Positions 1 through 8,475 of a DNA stretch of 64,000 nt are shown piece after piece; positions within the stretch are counted from its first letter, which is position 1, and the number at the start of each line of letters is the position of its first letter. The translations under genes were made by a program, and so were the position numbers. The stretch is from Spirosoma sp. SC4-14. Its GTDB lineage: Bacteria > Bacteroidota > Bacteroidia > Cytophagales > Spirosomataceae. The DNA lies in assembly GCF_037201965.1 (NCBI RefSeq), contig NZ_CP147518.1, positions 7,495,001-7,559,000 of the forward strand. The letters run 5' to 3'. The notes under the pieces were generated by a model that ran no database searches, had not been told where the DNA came from, and saw only the letters and a program-made list of their open reading frames with translations.

Positions 1-575
1 ATGCTCTCTTTGCCGATGGTTCAGCATCTGTGCTGGTCGAAAGTACGCCAAGACCTGAACAATCGTTCCGGCTACGGTCGTTTTACTGCGATCTGCTGCC
101 CGAAGGAAAACAGGCAATGGCCTGGCACATTGGCGATTTTGGCTTTGAAATGACTCTTACTTCAGAGGTACCTCGTCACATTCAGCAAGGCATTGGCCAA
201 CTGCTTAGCCAATTGCTTCACCAATGTCAGCTAGCCCTGGATGCCATTGGCCAGTTTGCACTTCACCCCGGTGGCCGCCGAATTCTGGAAGTTATTGAGG
301 CTCAACTGGGCATTACTACCAACGATAACAGATATGCCTATACTGTGCTCAGGCAATACGGCAATATGTCGTCGGCTACGGTTCTGTTCGTGCTGAAGGC
401 AATTTGGGATGATCTGATTTCGGGAGTTGTTGAACCAGACCTGAAACGGCCGAATATACTAAGCTGTGCATTTGGTCCCGGTCTGACCCTGGAAGCCATG
501 ATACTCGAAGCGCTCGTGGCCGAAACCACTCCGGCTAGGTCAGAATCTTCCAGCGCATTAGCCCTAGTTTCGTAA
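1..575 (+). CDS. Type III polyketide synthase, C-terminal part (5' end outside window)
   Basis: This is the C-terminal part of a chalcone-synthase-like enzyme, which condenses malonyl-CoA units onto an acyl starter with a single thiolase-fold active site. The reading frame is open from the first bases, so the annotated-looking GTG at 30 is internal and the N-terminus with the catalytic Cys lies to the left. Visible family marks are the catalytic His in FALHPGGRRIL (codon 264-266), the catalytic Asn in YGNMSSATVLFVL (codon 363-365) and the C-terminal signature FGPGLTLEAM. The product cannot be predicted; alkylresorcinols or flexirubin-type precursors are possibilities only. Its last 41 bases overlap the 3' end of the convergent glycosyltransferase gene. 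Confidence 0.88.
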   Translation, partial: ALFADGSASVLVESTPRPEQSFRLRSFYCDLLPEGKQAMAWHIGDFGFEMTLTSEVPRHIQQGIGQLLSQLLHQCQLALDAIGQFALHPGGRRILEVIEAQLGITTNDNRYAYTVLRQYGNMSSATVLFVLKAIWDDLISGVVEPDLKRPNILSCAFGPGLTLEAMILEALVAETTPARSESSSALALVS

Positions 576-1275
576 GGAAATAGAACAACGATGTTCGTAG
601 CACACCCAAGCCATAAATAGAGCTTCGGCGGAAATTGATCGACGAGGCTTCTTCAAAATATTTGGTTGGACAGGTCACTTCTGCAATTTCGTAGCCCTTA
701 TAAAAAATCTGGGCAATCATTTCATTATCGAAAATAAAATCGTCGGAGTTGTGCGTAAAGTCAAGATTTTGTAAAACCTGACCCGAAAATGCCCGATACC
801 CCGTGTGGTATTCCGACAGCTTCTGATTCATCAGAAGATTTTGCGCAAATGTCAGAAAGCGGTTGGCAATATATTTATACATGGGCATTCCGCCTTTCAG
901 GGCGCCCTTTCCCAAAATTCTGGAAGCAAATACAACCGGATAGAGTCCGTTGCCAATGATTGAAATCATGGCAGGCAGCAGCATGGGTGTGTACTGATAA
1001 TCGGGGTGTAGCATTACTACTATATCAGCGCCAAGTTCCAGCGCTTTGGCATAGCAGGTTTTCTGATTTCCCCCATAGCCTTTATTTTTATCGTGCCGAA
1101 TTACATGGCGAATTCCTAATTGGCGAGCTACATCGACGGTATTGTCAGGACTGGCATCGTCAACAAGAATTACGTCGTCAACAAGATCGAATGGAATTTC
1201 ACGGTAGGTACGCTCCAGTGTAAGAGCTGCCCGATAGGCGGGCATCACTACAATAACTTTTTTATTATTAAACAT
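535..1275 (-). CDS. Family 2 glycosyltransferase, dolichyl/polyprenyl-phosphate sugar synthase-like
   Basis: The 246-residue protein is a GT-A fold glycosyltransferase that would move a sugar from a nucleotide donor to a lipid-phosphate or glycan acceptor at the inner face of the membrane. The N-terminus shows KVIVVMPAYRAALTLERTY, then the nucleotide-binding VDDASPDNT (D39, D40) and a metal-site HPDYQYTP around residues 90-96. There is no obvious membrane segment, which resembles soluble DPM1-type enzymes. Start at 1275 is fixed by the GT-A beta strand beginning within seven residues. A promoter match ends only about five bases upstream, so the message may be nearly leaderless. Donor and acceptor are unknown. 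Confidence 0.85.
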   Translation of the reverse strand: MFNNKKVIVVMPAYRAALTLERTYREIPFDLVDDVILVDDASPDNTVDVARQLGIRHVIRHDKNKGYGGNQKTCYAKALELGADIVVMLHPDYQYTPMLLPAMISIIGNGLYPVVFASRILGKGALKGGMPMYKYIANRFLTFAQNLLMNQKLSEYHTGYRAFSGQVLQNLDFTHNSDDFIFDNEMIAQIFYKGYEIAEVTCPTKYFEEASSINFRRSSIYGLGVLRTSLFYFLTKLGLMRWKILT

Positions 1276-1279
1276 AGTC

Positions 1280-1310
1280 CAAAACTAAGACGTTGATAGC
1301 ATTATGCCAA
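1280..1310 (-). promoter_or_regulatory. Bacteroidota-type promoter for the glycosyltransferase gene
   Basis: On the minus strand TTG (1310-1308), a 20-base spacer and TAGTTTTG (1287-1280) match the TTG-N19-TAnnTTTG consensus used by the Bacteroidota primary sigma factor. The predicted start of transcription falls at or next to the ATG at 1275. Confidence 0.5.
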
Positions 1311-1415
1311 TTATTTGTGGATAGAAGCCAGAAGCTTCGGCAGATTGCTTGTAGATTTGCGTATTGATTCAACTATCTAGTCAACTGGCGTTAGTTTTCT
1401 CTTCGCCTTTTTTTT

Positions 1416-2477
1416 ATGCTCTCAAACGAAACCTTATTCTTCCTTGCGTTTGCAGCCTTTGTCCTCTTCATTATGGCCGTAGACCTGGGAGCATTCTCCA
1501 AGCAAAAAAGTCATGTTGTTGAGTTTAAAGAAGCCGCGATCTGGAGTGCAATATGGGTTGCTCTTTCTATAGCTTTCTACTTTTTTCTACAGAACTTTGG
1601 TTATCTCATTCATGGTATTACCGACATGGCCCGGCTTCAGGAAATTCGGGATAAATACGCTGAGCATGTAGAGTTGATACCAAGCAATTTTACTGCCAGT
1701 TTAGCACGGTTTCAGGCCAATATGTCTCTGGAGTATATTACGGGCTATCTGGTCGAATATTCGTTATCGGCCGACAATATCTTTGTCTTCATCCTCATTT
1801 TCAATTCGTTTGGTGTTCAGCAGCGGTATTACAAAAAAATTCTGGTCTGGGGCATTCTGGGCGCTATCATTCTGCGTATGATCTTTATTTTTCTGGGGTC
1901 GGCACTGATTCAGCGCTTTGAATGGATCATGTATTTGTTTGGTGCCTTTCTGGTTTATACTGGCATTCAACTCTTTTTTCAGAAAGACGAAGATGAAACT
2001 ATCGAACCAAACAATCACCCGGTCGTCCGTTTTGTCAGTAAATACCTGAATGTTTATCACCGTAATGTGACCGACCATTTCTTTATCCGCCGAAAATCGG
2101 ACCGAAAGGTTTTCGTAACACCACTATTTATTATCGTAATCGTTATTGCGTTTACCGACCTTGTTTTCGCTGTCGATTCGATTCCGGCTATTTTTTCGAT
2201 TACTAAAGATCCCTATATCGTCTTCTTCTCGAACGTATTTGCCATTATGGGCCTTCGGTCTATGTTCTTCTTCCTGTCGAGCATTATGAGTAAATTCCGT
2301 TTCCTGAAAGTTGGTCTGGCGGTGCTGCTAACGTTCATTGGGGCCAAAATGCTTGGCGAACACTGGCTTGCCGAACTAGGTTTCAAACCTGCATATTCGC
2401 TCTATGTTATCGTTCTTATTCTGGGGGTGAGCGTACTGGCATCATGGCTAATTCCAGAAAAAGAAACCGAAGCTTGA
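1416..2477 (+). CDS. TerC/Alx family integral membrane protein
   Basis: A 353-residue polytopic membrane protein of the TerC/Alx family, whose members have been linked to manganese export, alkaline response and tellurite resistance. About nine hydrophobic segments are visible, with the family's acidic intramembrane residues: MAVDLGAF near residue 22, the segment EYITGYLVEYSLSADNIFVFIL in the middle, and TDLVFAVDSIPAIFSITKDP in the second half. Length and residue pattern fit the Alx branch rather than the shorter TerC. The start ATG at 1416 is followed directly by the first membrane segment. No Mn riboswitch-like (yybP-ykoY) structure was recognised upstream. Substrate is inference. Confidence 0.9.
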   Translation: MLSNETLFFLAFAAFVLFIMAVDLGAFSKQKSHVVEFKEAAIWSAIWVALSIAFYFFLQNFGYLIHGITDMARLQEIRDKYAEHVELIPSNFTASLARFQANMSLEYITGYLVEYSLSADNIFVFILIFNSFGVQQRYYKKILVWGILGAIILRMIFIFLGSALIQRFEWIMYLFGAFLVYTGIQLFFQKDEDETIEPNNHPVVRFVSKYLNVYHRNVTDHFFIRRKSDRKVFVTPLFIIVIVIAFTDLVFAVDSIPAIFSITKDPYIVFFSNVFAIMGLRSMFFFLSSIMSKFRFLKVGLAVLLTFIGAKMLGEHWLAELGFKPAYSLYVIVLILGVSVLASWLIPEKETEA

Positions 2478-2494
2478 TTTTTGTGATTAATTTG

Positions 2495-2539
2495 ATGCGC
2501 TCTGCTTACGCGAATACCAACCGGGTAAGTATAGCGCAT
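2495..2539 (+). repeat. Bipartite inverted repeat between terC and the helicase gene
   Basis: The arms ATGCGCT (2495-2501) and AGCGCAT (2533-2539) enclose a second pair CTTAC/GTAAG (2505-2509 and 2525-2529). It ends 12 bases before the helicase ATG, so it would fold in the 5' leader or weakly terminate the terC message. There is no U-tract. Confidence 0.45.
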
Positions 2540-2551
2540 TAAAGCAATCCG

Positions 2552-5500
2552 ATGAATCAGCGTTCAGCCATTCTGCGTGTTTTTCGCCGACGATTAACTA
2601 ATCTTAGTAGCCGTAATCGGTCTCTTTTGCTTACGGGCCTGCCAGCGTCGCAATTTCTGGATCTCCACGAAGCCGATTTTTTGCTCAACAGGCCATCATT
2701 TAGTCTGATTGCAGACATAATTGGTCGGAAAGCGGCCGTAGCCGTTTGCGATGTGCTCGATGCCCGGCAGGAACGCAGTAACGAAGTTAGCCAAAAACTT
2801 CGGCGGATCGCCCGAACAGCAGCCTTCATCACAGAAGAGCGCGGCACGGAAGATTTATACGTTGGCTGGCCTTTTGTGCGCGGGAAGTTTCTCGATGACA
2901 CGGTTGTTCATGCACCGCTCCTGTTCTTTCCTGTGCAGATCGAGCAACAGGGTAAAGTTTGGAAACTGGTTCGCCGTGGCGACGAACTGGCTTTTCTCAA
3001 TCCCGCATTTGCACTTGCTTATGGCCATTTCAACCAGATCAGCATTCCGAACGATAGTCTGGAAAAGCGTTTCGATGATTTCGACCGCGATAGTCTCGTC
3101 TTTCGTACCCAACTTTATGAATGGTTAAAAACCAGCCCGTTCGAAATTAACTTCAATCAGGACTCCTTTACAGATACTCTTCAGTTTTTTAATAAACTAA
3201 CCTCCAAAAGCCTTTCCCAACTCGAACATACGGGCGAATTAAAGATTTATCAGGAAGCTATACTTGGCATTTTTCCGCAGGCCGGATCATTTTTAGTCCC
3301 CGACTACGACGAACTGATTGCCCAAAGTGAGGAACCAGGCGGCAAAACCGAGGAGTTGGACAAACCTGATAGCGAACCCCAGATGGAGCCTTCGTTCTCG
3401 TTCTTATCCCCTGTCGCCTTACGTCGAACACCACAATTCTCCTTTCACGAACGCCACCTATACACTCCCCTTCCGCTCGATGCATCGCAGGAAGCCGCCT
3501 TACGAACCGTAAAAGCTGGACAATCGCTGGTGGTGCAAGGGCCACCTGGCACCGGCAAATCGCAGCTTATCGCCAACCTAATGGCCGATGCGGCTGCCAA
3601 TGGGAAACGGGTGCTGCTGGTTTGCCAGAAACGTGCAGCTCTCGATGTCGTACAGGAACGACTACAGCAGGTGGGTATGGCTCCTTTCCTGGCCCTTATC
3701 CATGACTTTCAGGACGACCGTCGGGCGTTGTATGCACAAATTGCTCACCAGATTGAACAGATCGATGCCTACAAACAACAGAATAATAGTCTGAACACAG
3801 TTCTGCTGGAACGTGACTTTGAGCAGGAGAGCCGCAAAATCGATGAAACGGTTCGCGAACTGGACGATTTCAAAAAGGCCTTATTCGACACCAGTAGTTG
3901 TGGTGTATCCGTCAAAGAGCTTTACCTAAGCAGTAATCCTGAGCTTCCGTCGATCGGGTTAGACGAAACTTATCCACATTTCCCTGTTGACAGTGTGGAT
4001 AAGTTCGAGCAACAACTCAGCGCCTATGCGGCATATCGGCAACGGTTAGGCAACAATCATCCCTGGAACGATCGAAAAAGCTTTTCAAATCGTTCAGCAC
4101 TGGATATGTCAAAGATCGGCCAAACACTTCATCAATGGGTCGAAACAGCACAGGAAAGCACCTTACAAACCACTACTCTTGCTGATCGCTCACTTTCTTT
4201 AGACGAATTGGCCGATTGGCATTTGCACGACTGGGATCTAACGGCCATACTTGCCTTGCTGGACGAGGCTGTAGATAACGATCTATGGGCAACCAGCCAA
4301 TTCCTACGTCTGAACCTAAATCATCCTGCGCTTGCGATTCATGAAACCCAATTAGAATCTCTGGCCCAGAATTGGGAAACAGCCCTGGCAGCCCCAGGGC
4401 CAGAGTTATCGCTGGTGGTGCAGGAAACTACACAAGCGGAGTTGCTGCTGACAGAAATTTTGCCCTTACGCTCATCGTGGGCCCGCTGGAAGTGGTGGCT
4501 CCTTACCGATCCGCGTAAAGCAAAGCTCCTGCAACTCGTCTCGGCAAATCATCTGACATTATCGGAACAAGATCTGCAATTACTACTCCGTAAAGTTCAG
4601 AAACGCATCCAACTCGATGCGATCGGTAAACAAGTTGCTCCACTGCTAGCCAATTTACCGTTGACCCAACGGCCCGATGGGTTACGGCTTTTGCGCCGGG
4701 CCGTTCACTTAACCGAACGGTTGGTTGATTTAAAACCACTTGCTCAACTTCCGCTATCGGCCTGGTTAACGGCTCAGTCCTTTCGAAATAGCGTTCAAAC
4801 TCTACTTCAGATCGCCAAAACGGTTAACGAACGCCGTCTGCAAGCTCAGCTTTATTTAACTGATCAGCAACTCCAGCACATCTGGAATGACCATTCGTTT
4901 GCTACCCAGCTCCAGCAATCGCTTCGGTATGATTTTGATTTACTGGTAGAAGCCGATCGGCAGTATGAAGGGTTTTCAGCCATCGAGCATACAGTGATTG
5001 GGCAACTATCCTCAATTACTCCTGCCAACTGGATCTCAACATTTCACAATTCGCTCTGTTTAGCCTGGATTACTCATATTGAACAAATAAACCCGGTGCT
5101 TCGTAGTGTATCGTCGCTCAGGATGGCTCAGTTGGAAGCATCATTGCAGGAAAGCGTTCAACGAAAGCAATTGCTTAGTCAGGATATTTTGCTGGTTAAA
5201 CTCCGGGAACAAACCTATCGAAATCTGACATTTAACCGGCTGAATAATGTAATTACCTATCGAGACTTGCTCCATCAAACGACAAAGAAACGAGCTATAT
5301 GGCCAGTCCGCAAGCTTATGGAGTCGTTTGCCGACGAAGTGTTTAAACTGGTTCCCTGCTGGCTGGCTTCTCCCGAATCGGTATCGGCTATGTTTCCACT
5401 TCGCAATGAATTATTCGATCTGGTTATATTTGATGAAGCCTCGCAATGTTTTGCCGAGAATGGCATTCCTGCCATGTTCCGGGGGCAGCAAATTGTTGTA

Positions 5501-6547
5501 ACGGGCGACAATCAGCAACTACGCCCGAATGATCTGTACCGGGTTCAGTTGGATGACCCCGATAGTGAGAACGAATTAGCAACAACAACACTTGAAGTTG
5601 AATCGCTTCTTGAACTGGCGGCTCAGAATTTACCGCAGGTATCGCTGACAGAACACTATCGGAGCCGATCACTCGATCTGATTACGTTTTCCAATCAGCA
5701 TTTTTATAAAAACAAACTTCAGCTTCTTCCCTATTTCGACGATGCAAATCGTCGGCAGCCCGCAATCCATTATCGGAATGTTAAAGGTACCTGGCAGCAC
5801 AATACGAATCTTATCGAAGCCGAAGCTATCGTTGAGCTGATCGACCATCTGGCAACTGAATTGCCAGACCGCTCAGTTGGCGTTGTTACATTTAATTATC
5901 CTCAGCAGCAACTTATTCAGGATTTACTCGAAAAGCATGCCGATACGCAAATGTCAACCGATCGGACAAAGCAACACCTGTTTGTAAAAAATATTGAAAA
6001 CGTTCAGGGCGATGAGCGCGATGTCATTATTTTTTCCATTGGTTATGCTCCCGATGAACGAGGGCGGCTCTCCATGCAATTTGGGAGTTTGAACAGCAGT
6101 GGTGGTGCTAACCGCCTGAATGTGGCCGTAACAAGGGCTAAAGAGCGCGTTTATGTTATTACCAGCCTCTGGCCCGATCAACTGACTGTAAGCAATGCTA
6201 TTAATGATGGCCCACGCTTATTACAGGCGTATCTGGCTTATGCACTCGATGTTGCTCAGGGCAGTTTCCGACCGCATTATCAGGCAAACACTATTTTAAC
6301 CACCAACTCACTTTTAAAAAATCGCCTGGCACAGCAATATTCCAACTGGCAACCCGAACTACCTTTTGCGGATTTAACGGTTAAAACCGACGATAGTTAT
6401 CAGTCGCTGGTACTCACTGACGACGATATTTATTACCAGCAATCGATTAAACAGGCTCATGCCTACCTGCCCGTTGCCCTTCACGTCCGGAAGTGGCCGT
6501 TCAAACGATTATGGAGCCGGCAGTTCTGGCAAAAAACTGATTCATAA
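2552..6547 (+). CDS. DUF4011-type superfamily 1 helicase/ATPase with degenerate C-terminal nuclease-like region
   Basis: A 1331-residue SF1 nucleic-acid helicase of the Upf1-like group. The first 200 residues resemble the DUF4011 domain (LRVFRRRLTNLSSRNRSLLL). Walker A is QGPPGTGKSQLIANL near 328-341; a long, partly helical insertion follows (about 370-850). Motif II is VIFDEASQ near 958-965 and motif VI is NVAVTRAKERVYVI near 1189-1202. The last 80 residues align by eye with the Vsr/DUF559-like nuclease tail found on many DUF4011 helicases, keeping FADLTV and KRLWSRQFW, but the ECDG-type catalytic segment reads LTDDD. Relatives occur as lone genes and in defence islands; here there is no recognisable partner. 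Function in repair or anti-phage defence is inference. Confidence 0.85.
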   Translation: MNQRSAILRVFRRRLTNLSSRNRSLLLTGLPASQFLDLHEADFLLNRPSFSLIADIIGRKAAVAVCDVLDARQERSNEVSQKLRRIARTAAFITEERGTEDLYVGWPFVRGKFLDDTVVHAPLLFFPVQIEQQGKVWKLVRRGDELAFLNPAFALAYGHFNQISIPNDSLEKRFDDFDRDSLVFRTQLYEWLKTSPFEINFNQDSFTDTLQFFNKLTSKSLSQLEHTGELKIYQEAILGIFPQAGSFLVPDYDELIAQSEEPGGKTEELDKPDSEPQMEPSFSFLSPVALRRTPQFSFHERHLYTPLPLDASQEAALRTVKAGQSLVVQGPPGTGKSQLIANLMADAAANGKRVLLVCQKRAALDVVQERLQQVGMAPFLALIHDFQDDRRALYAQIAHQIEQIDAYKQQNNSLNTVLLERDFEQESRKIDETVRELDDFKKALFDTSSCGVSVKELYLSSNPELPSIGLDETYPHFPVDSVDKFEQQLSAYAAYRQRLGNNHPWNDRKSFSNRSALDMSKIGQTLHQWVETAQESTLQTTTLADRSLSLDELADWHLHDWDLTAILALLDEAVDNDLWATSQFLRLNLNHPALAIHETQLESLAQNWETALAAPGPELSLVVQETTQAELLLTEILPLRSSWARWKWWLLTDPRKAKLLQLVSANHLTLSEQDLQLLLRKVQKRIQLDAIGKQVAPLLANLPLTQRPDGLRLLRRAVHLTERLVDLKPLAQLPLSAWLTAQSFRNSVQTLLQIAKTVNERRLQAQLYLTDQQLQHIWNDHSFATQLQQSLRYDFDLLVEADRQYEGFSAIEHTVIGQLSSITPANWISTFHNSLCLAWITHIEQINPVLRSVSSLRMAQLEASLQESVQRKQLLSQDILLVKLREQTYRNLTFNRLNNVITYRDLLHQTTKKRAIWPVRKLMESFADEVFKLVPCWLASPESVSAMFPLRNELFDLVIFDEASQCFAENGIPAMFRGQQIVVTGDNQQLRPNDLYRVQLDDPDSENELATTTLEVESLLELAAQNLPQVSLTEHYRSRSLDLITFSNQHFYKNKLQLLPYFDDANRRQPAIHYRNVKGTWQHNTNLIEAEAIVELIDHLATELPDRSVGVVTFNYPQQQLIQDLLEKHADTQMSTDRTKQHLFVKNIENVQGDERDVIIFSIGYAPDERGRLSMQFGSLNSSGGANRLNVAVTRAKERVYVITSLWPDQLTVSNAINDGPRLLQAYLAYALDVAQGSFRPHYQANTILTTNSLLKNRLAQQYSNWQPELPFADLTVKTDDSYQSLVLTDDDIYYQQSIKQAHAYLPVALHVRKWPFKRLWSRQFWQKTDS

Positions 6548-6549
6548 AA

Positions 6550-6575
6550 AAAGCCTGGATTTTTCCAGGCTTTCT
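6550..6575 (-). terminator. Terminator at the carA/helicase convergent junction
   Basis: Perfect 10-bp arms AAAGCCTGGA (6551-6560) and TCCAGGCTTT (6565-6574) with a T4 loop. On the minus strand the hairpin is followed by a run of U, so it should terminate carA; on the plus strand it directly follows the helicase stop codon and may act in both directions. Confidence 0.8.
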
Positions 6576-6577
6576 GA

Positions 6578-7681
6578 TTACTCATTCATCATCTGCACGA
6601 ATTGATCGAACAGATACCTCGAATCGTGCGGTCCGGGCGACGATTCCGGGTGGTACTGCACCGAGAAAGCGGGTTTATCTTTCCGACGAATTCCTTCGAT
6701 AGTTTTATCGTTGAGGTTAATATGGGTTAGCTCAACATTTGCCTGATCCATAACCTCTTCGGCTTTAACTGCAAATCCGTGATTTTGCGATGTTACTTCG
6801 CAATGGCCCGTAATCAGGTTTTTAACGGGATGGTTTAAGCCACGGTGTCCATTATGCATCTTATAGGTTGAGATACCACTGGCCAGCGACAGAATCTGGT
6901 GACCGAGGCAAATACCAAACAACGGTTTTTCGACCTCCAGGGCCTGTTTAACGGTTTCAACCGCATAAGGCATGGCGGCTGGATCACCAGGTCCATTAGC
7001 GATGAAATAGCCATTTGGCTTCCAGGCTTCCAGTTCGCTATAGGGTGTTTTAGCTGGAAATACTTTGCAGAATACGCCCCGCTCGTTAAAGTTGGTCAGG
7101 ATGCTACGCTTCACACCTAAATCCAATACGGCAACCCGCAGTTTTGCTTCAGGATCGCCCTGTTCATAGGCTTCTTTGGTACAAACCTCCGACGAAAGCT
7201 CAAGGCCTTCCATATCCGGTACTTTGTGCAGTTCGGCCAGCAGAATTGCAGGGTCAAGAATTTCCGACGAAATAATGCAGTTCATTACGCCTTTTGACCG
7301 AATGTATCGTACTAACTGACGGGTATCGACTCCATGGATGCCAACAATATTGGCCCGTTCGAAATAATCCTGCAACGACCCATCGGCCGTATAACGCGAA
7401 TGAATATTAGAGAAGAAGTTACAGACCATAGCCCGGATCTTTATACCATTCGACTCTTGCTCTGCGTTATTGAGCACACCGTAATTACCGATGTGGGATG
7501 TGGTGTTAATAATCACCTGTCCATAATAAGATGGGTCGGTATAAATTTCCTGGTAGCCGGTCATACCAGTATTGAAGCAAATTTCACCACCTGCTGTTCC
7601 TTTTTTGCCAAGAGCTAGTCCTCGATATACGGTACCGTCCTGCAAAACCAATAGAGCTTCGGGCTGCTGCGTATGTTTCAT
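6578..7681 (-). CDS. carA: Carbamoyl-phosphate synthase small (glutaminase) subunit
   Basis: CarA hydrolyses glutamine and channels ammonia to CarB for carbamoyl phosphate, the entry point of pyrimidine and arginine synthesis. At 367 residues it is of normal length. Residues 1-150 form the CPSase small-chain domain (GEICFNTGMTGYQEIYTDPS). The class I amidotransferase domain follows with the nucleophile C258 in GICLGHQ, and H344 and E346 in QYHPESSPGPHD. Large-subunit carB is not in the window. The gene follows rplQ in the same direction with a terminator-like hairpin between them, so it probably depends on read-through or on an unrecognised promoter. Confidence 0.97.
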   Translation of the reverse strand: MKHTQQPEALLVLQDGTVYRGLALGKKGTAGGEICFNTGMTGYQEIYTDPSYYGQVIINTTSHIGNYGVLNNAEQESNGIKIRAMVCNFFSNIHSRYTADGSLQDYFERANIVGIHGVDTRQLVRYIRSKGVMNCIISSEILDPAILLAELHKVPDMEGLELSSEVCTKEAYEQGDPEAKLRVAVLDLGVKRSILTNFNERGVFCKVFPAKTPYSELEAWKPNGYFIANGPGDPAAMPYAVETVKQALEVEKPLFGICLGHQILSLASGISTYKMHNGHRGLNHPVKNLITGHCEVTSQNHGFAVKAEEVMDQANVELTHINLNDKTIEGIRRKDKPAFSVQYHPESSPGPHDSRYLFDQFVQMMNE

Positions 7682-7708
7682 GGATACGTTTTTAACTTGA
7701 GTAGACTA

Positions 7709-7741
7709 AAAAAAAGGGTTAACCCATAACGGCTAACCCCT
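7709..7741 (-). terminator. Terminator or attenuator after rplQ, before carA
   Basis: Read on the minus strand, GGGGTTA pairs with TAACCC across a 10-base loop and is followed by eight U. It lies 27 bases after the rplQ stop and 27 bases before the carA ATG. No promoter match was found between it and carA, which points to partial termination. Confidence 0.65.
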
Positions 7742-7767
7742 ATTTTGAATGAGCGAAAATTCGTTCA

Positions 7768-8397
7768 TTAGCTTTCCTTCGTTTCTTCGTCAGCCGAGGC
7801 TTCAGGGGTAGCCGGAGTTTCATCGGCCGGAGCTTCCGTAGCAGGGGTTTCAGCTACAGGGGCCGCTTCGACCGCAGCGTCTTCAGCCGCAGGTGTTTCT
7901 TCAACAACTTCTGCCGATGGCGCTTCTGTTTCTGCTACAGGAGCCGTTTCAGCAACCTGACGTGAAGTAGCACCACGACGACTACGACGAGTTCTTGTTG
8001 TAGCCGCAGCTTTTTCAGCAGCAGCAGCAATCAATACTTCGTTGAAATCAACCAGTTCGATCAAACAGGTTTCAGCGTTATCGCCTAACCGGTTTCCCAG
8101 CTTAATGATCCGGGTATACCCCCCTGGACGGCTGGCAATTTTATCAGCTACCGTTCCAAACAGTTCCTTCACCGTTTCTTTGTTGGTCAACGTCTGAAAC
8201 ACCATCCGACGATTCTGATAGGTGTCATCTTTGGCCCGCGTTAAAATTGGCTCCACAAATTTGCGGAGTTCCTTCGCCTTCGCAACGGTCGTCTCAATCC
8301 GCTTGTGCAGGATAAGCGACGACGCCAGGTTTTGCAACATCGCTTCGCGGTGCGAGTGTGTCCGGCCGAGGTGGTTATCTTTTTTACCGTGTCTCAT
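7768..8397 (-). CDS. rplQ: 50S ribosomal protein L17 with acidic Ala/Glu/Pro C-terminal tail
   Basis: L17 sits at the base of the large subunit near the exit tunnel, contacting 23S domains II and III. Residues 1-122 carry the family pattern MRHGKKDNHLGRTHSHREAML and PGGYTRIIKLGNRLGDNAE. The remaining ~87 residues are a low-complexity extension: a short basic patch (TRTRRSRRG, 135-142) and then repeats rich in Ala, Glu, Pro and Thr. Most L17 proteins stop near residue 120-130, so the tail is an addition likely to project from the ribosome. It is the last ribosomal gene of the block and follows rpoA across a repeat-filled spacer. Confidence 0.95.
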   Translation of the reverse strand: MRHGKKDNHLGRTHSHREAMLQNLASSLILHKRIETTVAKAKELRKFVEPILTRAKDDTYQNRRMVFQTLTNKETVKELFGTVADKIASRPGGYTRIIKLGNRLGDNAETCLIELVDFNEVLIAAAAEKAAATTRTRRSRRGATSRQVAETAPVAETEAPSAEVVEETPAAEDAAVEAAPVAETPATEAPADETPATPEASADEETKES

Positions 8398-8404
8398 TGT
8401 TATC

Positions 8405-8468
8405 TTGGCTTAGGGCTTGGGGCATAGGGCGAAGGTTATGTCCCTATGCCCCAAGCCCTATGGCCCAA
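8405..8468. repeat. Dispersed inverted repeat, GGGCATAGGGC family, copy 1 (rpoA-rplQ)
   Basis: Perfect 19-bp arms TAGGGCTTGGGGCATAGGG (8411-8429) and their complement (8442-8460) with a 12-base loop fill the spacer between rpoA and rplQ. A nearly identical left arm occurs again at 20625-20643, so this is a repeat family. There is no U-tract, so it is unlikely to be a simple terminator. Confidence 0.8.
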
Positions 8469-8475
8469 TGCAGTC

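Noticed and set aside
1276..1415. Possible Mn-sensing yybP-ykoY riboswitch before the TerC gene
   Set aside because: The spacer is too short and neither of the conserved loop sequences was found.
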